Positions 1 to 11,182 are shown, counted from the stretch's first letter. The stretch is 64,000 nucleotides of DNA from Atriophallophorus winterbourni (GCA_013407085.1 JACCGJ010000691.1:1-64000), one strand, 5' to 3'. The notes: generated from the sequence alone by a model not told the origin. Made by a program: numbers and translations.

Positions 1-115
1 CTGTTTCAAAGCTCACTGAAACCTAATCTTACTGTCTCCATCTGATGAGGCAAAAAAGCCAGAAACCGGTAGTGGTGTGTAAGGCGGGGGTGAGCAAACA
101 TTACTTTCCACATAG
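1..115 (+). repeat. Retrozyme-like repeat, partial monomer
   Basis: This is a partial copy of the dispersed 241-bp family also found at 10937-11320, 12490-12756 and 38755-38938. It runs from the segment before the ribozyme (a CTCACTGAAACCTAATC-like stretch) through the hammerhead core into the downstream part that normally reads TGAGCAACACATTAC. The left side is cut by the window edge. No ORF is expected; the family looks non-coding. Confidence 0.7.
36..77 (+). ncRNA. Hammerhead ribozyme motif (type I, minimal)
   Basis: The core CTGATGA lies at 42-48 and GAAA at 62-65. Stem II is GGC/GCC (49-51 with 58-60) closed by an A-rich loop, with one extra A before GAAA. CCGGTA follows at 66-71, giving a GUA cleavage triplet. 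Stem I is 36-41 with 72-77 and has one T.G wobble and one mismatch. The core is intact but the stems are weaker than in the copies at 12594 and 49543, so activity is uncertain. Confidence 0.6.
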
Positions 116-469
116 CGTGTTTTTCACAAATTTTGCAGAAATCCACTTCAGATTACACGTTTCGCGATTCAGACTTTAAACTGGAGGGTTTCGATCGCGC
201 TTTTGTCAGGTTTTCATTGGTCCTGTTGATCCTTTGTTTCAAGAAAACTTTGGTTGCGTTTTCGGCAGCCTTTCAAGAATTCCTTGAATTATCTGGAGGT
301 TTGACCACCAAAATCCCTTGGTATGATTCTATTCTGCTGGCATCTAAGCTTGTAGATGCAATGATTATACCATTTCGCTTCCGTTGCGGCTGTTCGTATC
401 AACTCGCTGGCTAGATTGCAAATTCCAGGCTCGTGGGAGTAAGCGAAGTGTTTGAAAATATTGGAGACC
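116..469. other. No recognisable gene
   Basis: Short overlapping ORFs on both strands here resemble no family I know. The stretch separates a retrozyme-like repeat from a Penelope-like terminal fragment and looks like decayed repeat or unique DNA. Confidence 0.4.
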
Positions 470-600
470 GATCGAGAGTCCATAATCATGAAAAGAAGCG
501 AAACGTTACCCAAAAACCTGTACTAACCGATTGATTGCAAACTGTCTTTTCATGAATATGGACTCCTGATCAGTCTCGAATTTACCGAACAGCTGCTGTA
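470..600 (+). repeat. Penelope-like terminal repeat fragment (family B)
   Basis: It contains GAAGCGAAACGTTACCC, followed by the family tail (an AACCGATTGATTGCAAA-like segment and a run matching TTTCATGAATA). The same string recurs at 12783, 14790, 29087-29371 (minus), 34160, 45455 and 48285. The upstream half with the CTGACGA box is missing or mutated here. Confidence 0.55.
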
Positions 601-689
601 GCCTAGAGCTTCAGACGGGACGCGCGATAATCACGACCTGCTTGGCGTTACGGCAGTGGTCACCTTCGGGGGCAGCCAGGACTCTGAAC

Positions 690-795
690 ATTCACTATTC
701 ATACATAAGGCGCACCGGAATGTAAGGCTCACTGCCGATTTTTCGTAAAAATTATTGTTTTATGTGCGCCTTATAGTCCGAAAAATACGGTAGTA
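690..795. mobile_element. DNA-transposon-like terminal fragment
   Basis: AAGGCGCACCGGAATGTAAG near 708-727 and its imperfect inverted counterpart GTGCGCCTTATAGTCCG near 763-779 form a short inverted pair. The right side ends in GAAAAATACGGTA. I recall similar TAAGGCGCAC-bearing ends from DNA transposons in other animals, but I cannot name the superfamily. No transposase is nearby. Confidence 0.35.
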
Positions 796-1365
796 TCGCC
801 CATGCTAATCAAGATAAGGCAAAAGAAAATTTCTAACTGCACAAATGCACGACAATGCGAGATAAAAAATTACCTGAAAAGATAACGCCGACTTTAATCG
901 GGAACATTGACGTACTGGAAAATACACACTAAGGATGCTTTTATATAGGGCTCACCAATTTGTAGTACACGAAGAATTCGTGCATCACGTCGGGGTCACC
1001 AATTTGTAGTAGACTGACTACTACAATAACGTCCCCCGAAGGTAGGAGAAAACGCACAGGACCATGAAGATCTTATCGCTGTATCCAAAACGTGTACAAC
1101 GGTACAGAAGAGCGGTCACGTAGCACGCGTGAACGGAAGAATTATTAAGGTCAGTGTTTTAGCTCCAGTAAAACATAGTTGTTAAATAGGCGGATGGCTA
1201 CGTGTAGGTCGTGTCTTATGATATTTAAATAAACATGAAGCATTTGCAGTCCGTTCACCACCTACCGCCACTAACATGTCTTGCTTACCTGGCTTGAAGC
1301 CGCAAGTCTTAATTTGAATTACTTTGAATATAAGCTGCCAATTGTTAATGTCGACTAAAAGTGAT
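796..1365. other. No recognisable gene
   Basis: No coding similarity was seen. A 16-bp string TCACCAATTTGTAGTA occurs twice (about 951 and 996), the only local structure noticed. The rest looks non-coding. Confidence 0.35.
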
Positions 1366-1427
1366 GATTTCAATTCAATTCAATTTTAATGGTCTAAAAA
1401 GCATATAGCTTTACAAAAACCACATTC
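1366..1427 (-). mobile_element. CR1-like 3' end with (AATTG)n tail
   Basis: On the plus strand it reads (CAATT)n then TTTTAATGGTCTAAAAAGC and ATATAGCTTTACAAAAACCAC. This is the reverse complement of the 3' terminus also seen at 6288 (minus), 18222 (plus) and 47195 (plus). Only about 60 bp of the element is present, so this is a severely 5'-truncated copy of the (AATTG)n subfamily. Confidence 0.7.
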
Positions 1428-1499
1428 ATGTCATATTTTCGCTTTCGACTGTCACGTAGCTTCTATATCAGAACCAAAACATTAAAAAATTGCGCAAAC

Positions 1500-2225
1500 T
1501 TAGTCTTGCAATTAATGTTTGAAAAATGGTCTACAGTGCGAAACCGTTTACAAAAGCGCGTCTCGGCTGCTCGGCATGTTACGGCGGATATTTGGACGTT
1601 TTTCCCCGGGTTGTTTTCCTCTCATGATGAATACATATATACACCCGGTTCTAGATTATGCCGCTCAAGCCTGGACACCATGGCTCCAAAAAGACATCTT
1701 ACTAATGGATCGCATATACCGGAGAGCTTCTAAGCTTGTTATTGGTCTCGAAAATATGCCATTCGCCGGGCGACTCAGACGACTGTAAATGAGGACACTT
1801 GCACAAAGAAGAATGCAAGGTGATCTCATCCTCGCATACAAAATACTCACTACTGTTTCCCACCCCCTGGATATATTATTCCACCTTCGAACTTCCAGCA
1901 ACAGTCGTGGCCATGGTTGCAAGTTGGAAATACCACATTCCAAACTGATCTGCCGCAGGTATTTTTATTAAGTTCGTGTGAGCTTTGCTTGGAATTCCCT
2001 ACCTTTCGATTTGGCAAGCTCAAACAGTTTATCTATATTCAAATCAAAACTTGACGATTATATGAGAGCTAATCCGAGTTTTGCCCCAAACTATCAATAA
2101 GCTATCATCGTTACATTGATTTTGATTTTATTTATACTTATATATATACATTTGTACCTATATTTCCACCCTGTGGTTATTGTAATGTTAATTGCTTTTT
2201 CAACCATAAATCTTGAATCTTGAAT
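1500..2225 (+). pseudogene. CR1-like reverse transcriptase, C-terminal remnant plus 3'UTR
   Basis: Two frames together give the region downstream of the RT palm, with the recognisable strings LQCETVYK, MLRRIFGRF, MNTYIHPV and QAWTPWLQKDI, then RMQGDLILAYKIL after a stop. The best stretch, 1519-1788, matches the C-terminal part of the RT at 22997-24733. It is broken by a stop at 1786 and by frameshifts. The 3' end near 2205-2225 carries CATAAATCTTGAATCTTGAA, the (TTGAATC)n terminus. It is a 5'-truncated dead copy with no catalytic domain. Confidence 0.8.
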
Positions 2226-2779
2226 CTTAAATCATGTGTCTTAAAATTGTACGTTATTCTCACCTGTTTTATTAGTGCTGCTGCATCGAATGAAATACAC
2301 AAATCTCAACGTGCAAACGTTTTCTATAGATTTCTAAATTCGAACATAAATTACAAGATCAAATCCCCTTAAGAAGCACAAATAATGCCGCATGCACACC
2401 TGAAAATTATGACATCGTTACCCACATTATCAATAATATTTATTTTCAGATAATTTGAACATTCCCAAGGCAACAAAAGTGGTTTTTCCATGCAAAGAGT
2501 AATGGTTGTTTCAAAAAAGATTTGCATTAATTCAGGCAGACAGTTTCGGTAAAAGCGATTCTCCAGCGCAACGACAACATTAGTACCCAAGGGCAGCAAA
2601 GTCGTCGCAGTGGGTGACAGTATTTGCTGTACTATTTTGCCGGAGGCCATATGAGTCGCACACCATTAGAGTATTTTCCGGAAAAATAGCTAATATTACC
2701 AAAGCGAATCCGATTATGACAAATTTAGAACGTTGGAACGTGATCCTTAACTGGTAAAGAGCATATACTGCTTTAGGCT
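2226..2779. other. No recognisable gene
   Basis: A 93-residue minus-strand reading frame (2369-2650) has no recognisable motif. The sequence looks like non-coding DNA between two retroelement fragments. Confidence 0.35.
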
Positions 2780-2990
2780 ACTGAAGGTAGATCCCGTAGA
2801 CAGCGTGCTTCTGTCGCCAATTTGCTGAGTACTGCTTATCACTGTAAGCGCTGCTGGAGAGATTTTTCTACCGAATCGGACTGCCTATTCATTCGAATCG
2901 CCGTGCACTTGCGATGAACCTCCATTGTTAACATCTACCCAAGTATGCAGACAAGTTTCCTTTATACTTGAATCATTGAGACCAGCATGG
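2780..2990 (+). pseudogene. Non-LTR element tail with cysteine/histidine motif (degenerate)
   Basis: Clearly similar in DNA to 34800-35010: shared blocks include CTGAGTACTGC, CCGAATCGG and a CATTGTTAACATC-like end. At 34800 the frame reads a CGRGCLFRIGLFSH zinc-finger-like ending typical of the C-terminus of some non-LTR polyproteins; here that finger is eroded. It is only a short 3' remnant. Confidence 0.5.
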
Positions 2991-3457
2991 TAGCTTTCCT
3001 GATCTGTATATGTATATACAGTCGCCATACATATATGATTAATTAGCTACTGTATGGACGTATTTTTCGTTGCTCTGACAATTTTGATCATATCTTCGTT
3101 GCATCTGCACGGATTTATACCATTTAAAAACTCGACTTTATCTATCGGATTTCATACTTTTTGATGGTGGAAATCGACTTACAGCAAAGTTACCAGTTTA
3201 ACGGGAAAAGAACAATTTGTTCACGCGCACAAAGTTTTCCCAGCACCAGCTATCCTGCGGATTTTGCAATCACTGCAAAGACCACATTGAGTTACAAGTT
3301 TCGATACCTTATTTCGTGTTCTATCTTCTGTGGTTCACGAGTTACCGTGGATTATTTGTTCAATGCCGAAATCTCGCCAACGAACACAGTCAAATCTCTC
3401 AATGGATAAAACACCCATTATCGATCAGCCGGCAAGCCCTATGCAACCCACAAACAT

Positions 3458-4592
3458 GTGCGAACGTGTAACGAGATCCACTGTCCTGACAATGAAAAAA
3501 TCGATCCAGCTGTGACCGTGAAAAGTATTCATGTGACGGCGTCACTGAATCGTTGTGACCTCTGCATCACGTGTTTCAATCCGGTAAGCGTTGATACTGT
3601 TTCAGTTAAATGTGCTTTATGCGGGTTACACCAACACATGTCATGTGATGAGACTTTAACTGATGAGTGTGTAAGGCTAGTGAACAATAATGACTATCCA
3701 TCTGTGCTATTTTTGCCATGCCTGTAGAAATTCACATATAAATGGGCATCGCAAGAGTATACATCCATCTTTTGGAAAAGTGTTTAAAACAATAAAGAGT
3801 AGATTGTCGAAACTGGAAGAGGAGCTTGCAAAAGTAAAGAATGCTGTAGAGCCATTAATCAAGCCTAAAACATGTAAACTGAACAAACGAATACGCTCAA
3901 ATTTACAACCACCAAACTATTCTCTGGAAAAGGTTGAATTGTTGCAGCACGGCACCCAGGAGAGTGTTAAAAAAGTATTAAATCCGAAACCGTTCACATC
4001 GAATGCCCCATTAACCAAAGTTGCCTCGAAAGGAATTTCTCTTAGTGTTATCTGCACCAACGTGCCAGAGTCAACTGAGACGTTATTGTGGAATAGACAC
4101 CAGAATTACTTGGCTGAATGGTTGAAACTGTGCACTCGCATGAATCTGAAAGCGATCCACCCGGCTTCGTTGATTCGCTTGAGTTGTCCTCCCAAAGCGC
4201 TACACCAAGAGAAGCCGTGGTTGCTCAAGGTGGTAGTGCAAAATGTAAAGGATTTAAGAGATAAACTTCTATCGACATACTTGCTACGGGACGGCATGGA
4301 AAATGCATCTCGTGTATTTGTTGATGTGCCGTGGTCAAAGCGGGTAAAATCGCCACCGGAAGGTGACCAAAAGAAAACAAATAATAGCAATAAGCGCACG
4401 CTTATTCTCTTAAATGTCCCAGAAGATACCACTGGTTCAGATACAAAATGTAAATCCAACCACGACATACAACCGTGGAGATTTTTTAGTAATGCTATCC
4501 AAACCAGCAATGCAGCGGTTATCGATACTTTCCGAATCCCGAAGTCATCGAATTACGAAGGTAATGGTCCACTTTTTCCACCACTATGGTGA
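3458..4592 (+). pseudogene. CR1 ORF1 with PHD-like zinc finger (frameshifted)
   Basis: The first frame (3458-3727) gives a CDLC..CALCGLHQHMSC cysteine/histidine pattern. The next frame (3690-4592, 300 residues) continues with CYFCHAC, so a single frameshift near 3708 splits a C4HC3 PHD-like finger. After it come a lysine- and glutamate-rich stretch with heptad-like leucines (LSKLEEELAKVK) and the conserved ORF1 block VICTNVPES. The family role of ORF1 is RNA binding or chaperoning of the element transcript. It is inactive because of the frameshift and further stops after 4592. Confidence 0.75.
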
Positions 4593-4745
4593 ACACCGTG
4601 CTTAACAATTGGAACAAGTATCGATACAAAGTTCCACGAGAGATCAAAATTATCAGTAAACACCTGAAAACCGACTCTATCGTGGAAGTTGTCGGACCAG
4701 TTGTTATTGAGCAAAGTGATACCGGGAATCCTGCCATAAAAACGG

Positions 4746-5588
4746 ATGTCGACCGACTCTATCGGACTCGGTGATGTAATTTACCCACCATCTTTGACAC
4801 GTACTCAAATTACCTGTTCAAATACTCATCATTCAACACTTTTATCAAGATTAAACATCAAATGTTTGTACACCAACGCACAATGCTTGATAAATAAGTT
4901 ATCTGAGCTAATCGAGCTTCGTCAAACATATTCACCACTCCTGATAGCCGTAATGGAAACCTGGTTCAATCAGCAATTAGCTGAAGAAGAAATTTCCAAT
5001 CCAAACATGTTTCTTTTTCATCGTGGATGAGGTGTTGCTATTTACTATGAACAACACCTCACGTTCAGAGAAATCACGGATAATGATTTAATACTGGAAG
5101 ATACAATTTGGTGTTCGCTTGAATTAGCAGCAGGTGAAAACTATGTTTTTGTTGTGATTTACCGATCACCGTCAGTAGACGTAGCATACAATGCTACTTT
5201 AATTGAGAAAACTCAGCTGGTTGTTCCCAGATATTAAAAAAACGTATTGATCATGGGTGACTTTAATCTCCCGAATTTACTTAAAAGCGAGATTCCACCG
5301 GTGAATTCTCTGGATCACGTATTCTACAAAATGTTCAACGAAATTCCTTTATATAACCACATTTCAAGCAGCACTCGCTTCAGAAGCACAAACACACAGT
5401 TCATACTCGATCTTGTTCTGACGAGCGTGGAAAATGTCATCGAGGATATCCGCTATGAAGCACTTGGAAAGAATGATCACGTAGTCATTGTTTTCGACTA
5501 TATATCTGAAGCGAAAAGAGCTAGTGATGTTCAGAAATTGATAATAAAAATCGATACGGTTGCTACCATTCAACATCCAAATATGTAA
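4746..5588 (+). pseudogene. CR1 endonuclease (APE-type) remnant
   Basis: The first frame gives YTNAQCLINKL and VMETWF (the catalytic glutamate motif ET), ending at 5030. The second (5247-5588) gives IMGDFNLP, ILDLVLTS and NDHVVIVFDY, the GDFN and (S/N)DH motifs of apurinic-like endonucleases that nick the target. Between them, in another frame, are an AIYYEQHL-like block and a VVIYRSPS block. There are at least two frameshifts, and the domain ends at the internal deletion near 5590. Confidence 0.75.
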
Positions 5589-5634
5589 AACGTTAAACGT
5601 CGATAAATAATTCGAATTCACATACTCTCTGGGA

Positions 5635-6279
5635 TCTCAGCAATTTTCATGGGTTAGGGAAGAGAAAGACCTGGGTGTGTGGATTAGCAGTAATTTGAAG
5701 TCTTCACTGAAGTGTTCTATTGTATACAAAAAGTCTTGCCAAAGCTTAGCGTAGCTCAGAAGGATCTTCGGCATTTTCACAAAACAGATACTCCCGCGGA
5801 TAATTAACACCTATATCAGATCAACAATGGAGTACGCTGTTCAAGCATGGTCCCCATGGTTACAGAAGGACATGACCTTGCTGCAACGCGTATACCATCG
5901 CGCTATAAAACTCGTGACCGGGCAATATAACAGGCCATACGAGGAGAGGATTGCAACTCTAAACCTCTTTGACTTTTCGTACCGTCGTCTCAGGGGTGAC
6001 TTGATCCTGCTATTCAACATTCTGCATACAGTGTATCATCCACTTAAACATCTGTTTCATCGGCAAGAAGCACGAGTTAGCAGATCACAGGGCTACAAGT
6101 TAATTATTCCACACTCCAGATCAAATTGTATAAGGTTTTTCTTTGCTGTCCAAGATTGTTTTATATGGAACTCTCTGCCCCCACATATCATTTGCTTATC
6201 AAGCCTGAACTTGTTCAAAGCTGAACTTGACAAGTATATGTTGACTAAATCCAACCTCACACCTGAATACACGTGCTGA
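5635..6279 (+). pseudogene. CR1 reverse transcriptase C-terminus
   Basis: From 5635 the frame reads W(V)REEKDLGVWISSNLKSS. A TAG stop follows near 5750, after which the open frame 5827-6279 continues with MEYAVQAWSPWLQKDMTLL, RRLRGDLILLFNIL and HSRSNCIRFFFAVQ. This is the post-palm region present in all CR1 copies in the window. No catalytic FADD motif remains because the deletion removed it. Confidence 0.8.
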
Positions 6280-6287
6280 CTTTCCAC

Positions 6288-8080
6288 ATTCAATTCAATT
6301 CAATTCAATTTTAGTGGTCTAAAAAGCATATAGCTTTACAAAAAACCACAGAATAAAATGAGAGCAACGGATAATATAACAAGCAAAAATGGGATTAGAT
6401 TGCTTACTGAGCAGTTCAAGAATCAAGTAAATATCCAAAGGGCAGAAATTGTTTTCGATTGGTGGGATAACATATGTAGGTGTATGGTGTTAAGATGTAT
6501 AGTTTTCTTCGATGCACGGGTTTAGGGTCAAATAGGCATCAAGGCTTCTCTTGAAAGTTTGCTGGTTTGGTGAGTTCACAACATTATCTGGCAGATTGTT
6601 CCAAGTAAAACAAACTCGCACGGCAAAAAAATGTCGTCTGCAGTTTAGTCTCGAGTGAGGGACAGTTAGAGTAAATGTGTGAGCTCTTGTATTATGCGAG
6701 CTCCGTAGATTCAATAAGCATTGTAGAGGGTGATTTTCAGTATTCAAAATATTGTAAACCAGAATCAAATCCCCTCGGAGACGACGACGTGGATAATCAA
6801 ATAAATTTAGCGTTTTGATTCGCTCATTGTAGGGTTTCCGGCTGAGTCCAGTGACAAGTTTGGTAGCTCGATGATATATTCGTTACAAAGTCGCAACATC
6901 TTTTTTAAGCCATGGCGACCATGCTTGAACCGCATATTCCATCGTGGGCCTGATATACGTATTTATAATACAGGGAATTGTCTGTTTTGAGAACCTACCG
7001 AAAATTCTCTTTAGGAGTGACAATTTCTGTGATGTTTTGCGATAGACGTAGTTGCAGTGGCTCGACATCCCTAGGGTGTTGCTTATTAACACACCCAAGT
7101 CCCTTTGTTCCATGGTCCACGAGAGGCTGTGTGTTCCAAGAAAATACTGGTACTCCACATATTTGCCAATGTTTAACATGTGACACTTTTGGAAATTGAA
7201 AAATATGCGATTTTTTAGGGACCAAGCCTGGAGGTTGTCCAGATCCTTCTGGAGCAGTTCGCAGTCTTCCGACTTACTTATCTTCGACCACACTTTTATA
7301 TCGTCCGCGAACAGTACGATCTTGCATTTGATGAGAGCTGGTATGTCATTAGCATAAAGCGCGAAGAGGATTGGTCCGAGGACGGATCCCTGAGGCACTC
7401 CACTTGTCACGGCTACCGACTTCGATAGAGCACCGTCCACAGAAACTTGAACAAACCGATCAGTCAGGTAATTTTCTAACCATGCTAACAGACTGCCAGT
7501 GATACCACAACGTTCCAGCTTCTGCAAGAGAATACTGTGGTTTACACGGTCAAATGCTTTCGACATATCGAGGTAACATACATGGATAGTATCCCCAGCA
7601 TCTACTGCTCGAGTCCAGTCGTCAAGGGTAAGGAGAAGGTTAGTAAGGCAGGAGTATCCCCTTCTAAAACCGTGTTGCGCTCCCGAAAATAGCTTATTTT
7701 CCTCAAGGTATTTGCTCAGTTTGTTTGCCACGATCCTTTCGAGTACCTTGGATACGGCGGACAACAAAGTAACAGGTCTGTAATTTGCGGGCTCCGAACG
7801 CACCCCGCCTTTGAAAATCGGGGAGATTATACCAGATTTCCATTCAGTCGGTATGACACTTTGCGACAACGATTCGCAGAATAACTGAGTTAGAGGTCCG
7901 CATAGAGATTGTGCACAATGCTTGAGTATATTCGGGGTAATTTTATCACAACCAGGGGATTTTCTGGGATTCAACGATAGTAGAGTTCCCAGCACCTCTT
8001 CTTTGTTGATGGTTATCGTGTCCAATGGTAGAGGATGCGTTGTTTCTGGATCCATTTGGATCCATTGATAAAACATTTGT
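6288..8080 (-). mobile_element. CR1-like element, (AATTG)n subfamily, 5'-truncated
   Basis: The 3' terminus is the inverted (CAATT)n at 6290-6311 followed by the TTTTAGTGGTCTAAAAAGC block. The element runs leftwards on the minus strand and is truncated at about 8080, within the segment just before the RT domain. It is a sister of the plus-strand copy at 16055-18222 and the fragment at 46627-47200, with near-identical protein. Confidence 0.85.
6490..8076 (-). pseudogene. CR1 reverse transcriptase with one nonsense codon
   Basis: A reading frame of about 528 codons is open except for one TAA at 6883-6885, where the sister copy at 17680 has CAA (Gln). In order it carries the RT fingers (KSPGCDKITPNIL, YRPVTLLSAVSK), motif A (CYLDMSKAFDRVNH), motif B (TSGVPQGSVLGPILF), the catalytic LFADDIKVW and the long C-terminal region ending CIEENYTS. 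Everything needed for catalysis is present. The endonuclease and ORF1 are missing because of 5' truncation. It looks like a young copy. Confidence 0.9.
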
Positions 8081-8081
8081 G

Positions 8082-8172
8082 TTGTTTTTATGCACTCCCT
8101 ATATTTTTAATCTGTGGTTACTGTAAAGTATTTGCTTTTTGGACCATTAAAACTTTGAATTACTTTGAATTC
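8082..8172 (+). repeat. CR1 3'UTR fragment, (ACTTTGAAT)n tail
   Basis: The block ATCTGTGGTTACTGTAAAG, TTGCTTTTTGGACCATTAAA and TTTGAATTACTTTGAATTCC is the 3' end of the subfamily seen complete at 11321-12487. The coding part was lost, probably when the minus-strand element next to it arrived. Confidence 0.6.
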
Positions 8173-8269
8173 CAACTACAATGACCAGCAGACCTTTGGT
8201 TAGTCGAATTTCAGAACGTTTATTAACAACGGAATAAATTTAAATGTCCAATTTTGGAGTGATCACAGT

Positions 8270-8350
8270 CCCTATGTATACACATCTCAAGCGGTTTCTG
8301 GCTGTTTACCGTCATCAAGGGTAACAGAAATATCTGTTTCAGTAAGATTT
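8270..8350 (-). repeat. Degenerate retrozyme-like repeat
   Basis: Read on the minus strand it contains TTGATGACGGTAAACAGCC then AGAAACCGC, matching the hammerhead part of the 241-bp family. The core has changed from CTGATGA to TTGATGA and stem I is lost, so it should be inactive. Confidence 0.5.
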
Positions 8351-9207
8351 AATAATTGGAAATTGATAAACAAATCTTTACTTTAAAAGCATTGTTACTC
8401 GAGTTGGCAAATCAGACTCACAGATAATTAATCCACATGGTGGATTTAAGGAATTCGATCAATCTAATGTAGGCGACCGGTTTTAGAGTGCTCAAATCCC
8501 TTGCACTTACAAGCCACACCATTTATCTGACAGTTCACTCTCATTAGATTAGTTTCTTTGATAATTTAAATAGTAGAAAATGGTACAAATATATTACTCC
8601 GAAGCCACTATCATTCGGATTGTTACACCAAACCTCTTGATGACCCGATTAATCTTAGTCAACTAATCTAATCGATTGGATAAATTTAAAAATGTTTCTC
8701 TTGAAAGATCGTAGCAAACACCGTCGTACCATTCATTCAGTTGAACCTTGTTCATCGACCAGTTTTGAACACGCACAGAGTTCGACGAACTTGCATATTT
8801 GGGTCAGACCAAAACAACCCGCAATGAACAAAACCTTGAATATCGCGAGACCACCTAGAAGCATGCTTTTGAACGTGAAGCTCAGGAATTCAAGTGATCG
8901 AAAAAATACTGAATGGTACACTGAAAAATACGATGATAAAGTTTGTATGCTTTTTCAATACTTACGGTTTTGCCGTTCAGATTAATTTTTGAATCGATTC
9001 ACTTTGATAAATGCCACACAGCTACATCGCAACAATCATGTTTATGTTATATTAGCGGAAAGGAGACTTTGAAATCGTTTGATCAAAATTGAAGCGAATA
9101 AGACAGTAAAAAATAATCATCAAAACATTGTTAATGATTAGTATCAAACGCTAAAACTTACTTGGGCATCTAGTGATTTTTAACCTGTATCGGATAATAC
9201 GACTTGA
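8351..9207. other. No recognisable gene
   Basis: A 97-codon plus-strand frame (8692-8985) is open, but its product shows no motif that I know. It contains a lysine/arginine-rich N-terminus and nothing resembling the CR1 proteins around it. It is probably chance. Confidence 0.35.
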
Positions 9208-9520
9208 TTATGTAAACTGTTCCCCAATTGTACAGTGAACATAGTTCAACCTGCTATACTGTTGATGGAGCATATACGGTTGACCGCGCAGTTGTGTGTT
9301 ATGAGAGAGTTGTAATAAATGTCTGCAAGGATGATTTGATTGATTGAGCACTGTCCAAATGAAAATTACAGCTCCACGTTGTCGTCTAAACGGGATGCAG
9401 TTTCTGAATTCTGAAGCGTGTTTCATATGGATAATTAGAATGTTCAAGAATAATCTCTATCGCTCTGTGTTGTGAAGTTTCCAATACCGCCAAGGATACC
9501 AGTATGAACTATTCGATATG
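9208..9520 (-). pseudogene. Very degenerate CR1 RT C-terminus
   Basis: A minus-strand reading gives RRQRGAVIFIWTVLNQSNHP, then LLQLSHNTQLRG and SRLNYVHCTIGEQF. This aligns by eye with the RRRLRGDLILVYNILNTENH ... HSRLNCRRHFFAV block of other copies. Upstream, WYPW and an ER pair fit the QAWSPW..ERIYHR region. It is an old copy, more diverged than any other CR1 piece here. Confidence 0.5.
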
Positions 9521-9787
9521 ACGACGAATTTATGTTAAAATCAACTTGCAGGTGATATTGACGTCAAACGAACCTAAGGCTCTGTTAAGGGGACTCAAGT
9601 TAGTTTAAGCTTTGCTGGCAGCAAATCGACAGTGAATTTGTTCCCCAAGTCGTACTAAATAATCAAGCTTAGGTCTTTTTCTAAGGAGACGAGTTGAATA
9701 ACAGTTCGACTCATATAATATCCGTTTTTGAATATTCCATTGAATGATAAAAAGCTGCCACATTCGATTTCCTTCGTCATAGACTCT

Positions 9788-10040
9788 GGGCTTCAGGTAT
9801 CAAACCGCTGGAAGAAACTACAGGAGCAATGCTGAAATTCCCAGAGCCTACCGGCTTTATGGACTAGTACAATTCTACCGTCGTTGCATCCCGCAATGTG
9901 CACGGGTCTCACAGCTATTAAGCGATCTGCTCCGTGGTAACGCGAAGTCGTTAATTTTAACGGAAGAATCCAAATCACTGTTCACATCGCTTAAGAAGCA
10001 CATCGCCGAGATCACATCCAGATCACATCCGGTACCTTGG
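9788..10040 (+). pseudogene. Ty3/gypsy-type pol fragment
   Basis: Two adjacent frames give SGIKPLEETTGAMLKFPEP and then YGLVQFYRRCIPQCARVSQL followed by LSDLLRGNAKS and LTEESKSLFTSLKKHIAE. This is the RT-to-RNase H connection of Ty3/gypsy elements (family pattern GIKP..V.AI..FP.P, F(L)G..NFYRRFIP, L..LL). A frameshift near 9848 separates the halves. No LTR, protease or integrase was recognised nearby, so it is a short relic. Confidence 0.65.
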
Positions 10041-10936
10041 TCTTGTCTTTGTCGGGCCTAGTGATCACTTTTCCTTTTTTTTCCGCAGATTAAGAAGTGC
10101 TCGTTTTTCATCTTGTGTGAGGTTACTCCTTTCTGGCTGTTGTTTCTTGTTGTTTCTTGATAATACTGGTTATACAGTTGGGTAATGCATCTGCCTGAGT
10201 ATCCGGTAGCTCAGTTAAGGTAGATTCTACGCATTGAATCATATCTTCAGGTTATAAAAACTTTGTACAAAGTGAGAAGTTTAAGTCTTTCTTCGGTCTA
10301 CGCAGGTATACGAGTAACGTAAAAAGGGGTAGAACGCTTCGATCCTTATTAACACACCTCAAGGATAAATCACCTTCAAGCTGCGTGACGAATTGCGCAT
10401 ATTAAATCAACCGCAAGGGTCGCTCGGGAGTATATAACGGGTAAACATCCAGAGAACTCAGTACTAGGATAAGTGAACACAAAAATCGAATCGTTAAGAA
10501 GCTACGCAATTTCAGCACTAGCTTAAAACGTGCTGGACACAGGTCGAAGTGTTTATGTTTATAACGTAAAAGTGATTTGACGACATCACGCTGAGGCGGT
10601 TGTTATCACAACAAAGGTTGGTAAGAATGCAGTCAATAATATGGATGGAGCTGATATCTCCACAATATGGCGTCCGGTTCTGCAGCGGATAAACATTAAC
10701 GTGACCCCTACTGTGCGCACCGAGTACGCAATCGAGCTAATCTCTCAGCAAATGTCATTCACACCTGTCAAGACTAAAACAATTGAGGGATTATACTGCA
10801 CGTAGGGGTGGTGGTGCGTCAGATGATATTGATCGCGCCTGTTTATCTTAACGAGCGCAGAATTCACCATGGACTGTGCAGTTCTTAAGCACCTAAGGAC
10901 TGGTCAGGTGAATGAACTCTAAGCTTGATCTCTAAA
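10041..10936. other. No recognisable gene
   Basis: No long ORF and no motif. A weak reading near 10600-10790 is open but unmatched. It could be further gypsy remnant but I cannot support that. Confidence 0.3.
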
Positions 10937-10968
10937 GTAATGTGTTGCTCACATCCCCTGAAATTACA

Positions 10969-11010
10969 CTCCACTACCGGTTTCTGGCTGTTTGCCGTCA
11001 TCAGATGAAG
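10969..11010 (-). ncRNA. Hammerhead ribozyme motif
   Basis: On the minus strand the core CTGATGA is 11004-10998, stem II is CGGC/GCCA with an AAACA loop, then GAAA, CCGGTA and stem I GTGGAG pairing with CTTCAT through wobbles. The first stem II pair is a C-A mismatch. Confidence 0.65.
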
Positions 11011-11182
11011 ACAGTAAGATTAGGTTCAGTGAGCCTTGAGTGCTTGACCACGAATCACTATGTGATTCTGTGTTTGAACATCGTGGTTCGTTGTACGAAT
11101 CCTATGCAGCAGTGGCATTCAAGTATAACCTTGTTTACCATTTATCCACTGTTTCAAGGCTCACTGAACCTAATCTCACTAT

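Larger units (their letters stand above)
3050..6287 (+). mobile_element. CR1-like retrotransposon, internally deleted
   Basis: The 5'UTR (about 3050-3450) matches the 5' end of the near full-length element at 19964 and the minus-strand copy ending at 27565. It is followed by ORF1, the endonuclease region and, after a deletion that removes the end of the endonuclease and most of the reverse transcriptase, the RT C-terminus. The deletion junction is near 5590-5635. It ends abruptly at the TGA of the RT ORF, directly against the inverted (CAATT)n terminus of the next element, so its own 3'UTR is absent. Confidence 0.8.
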
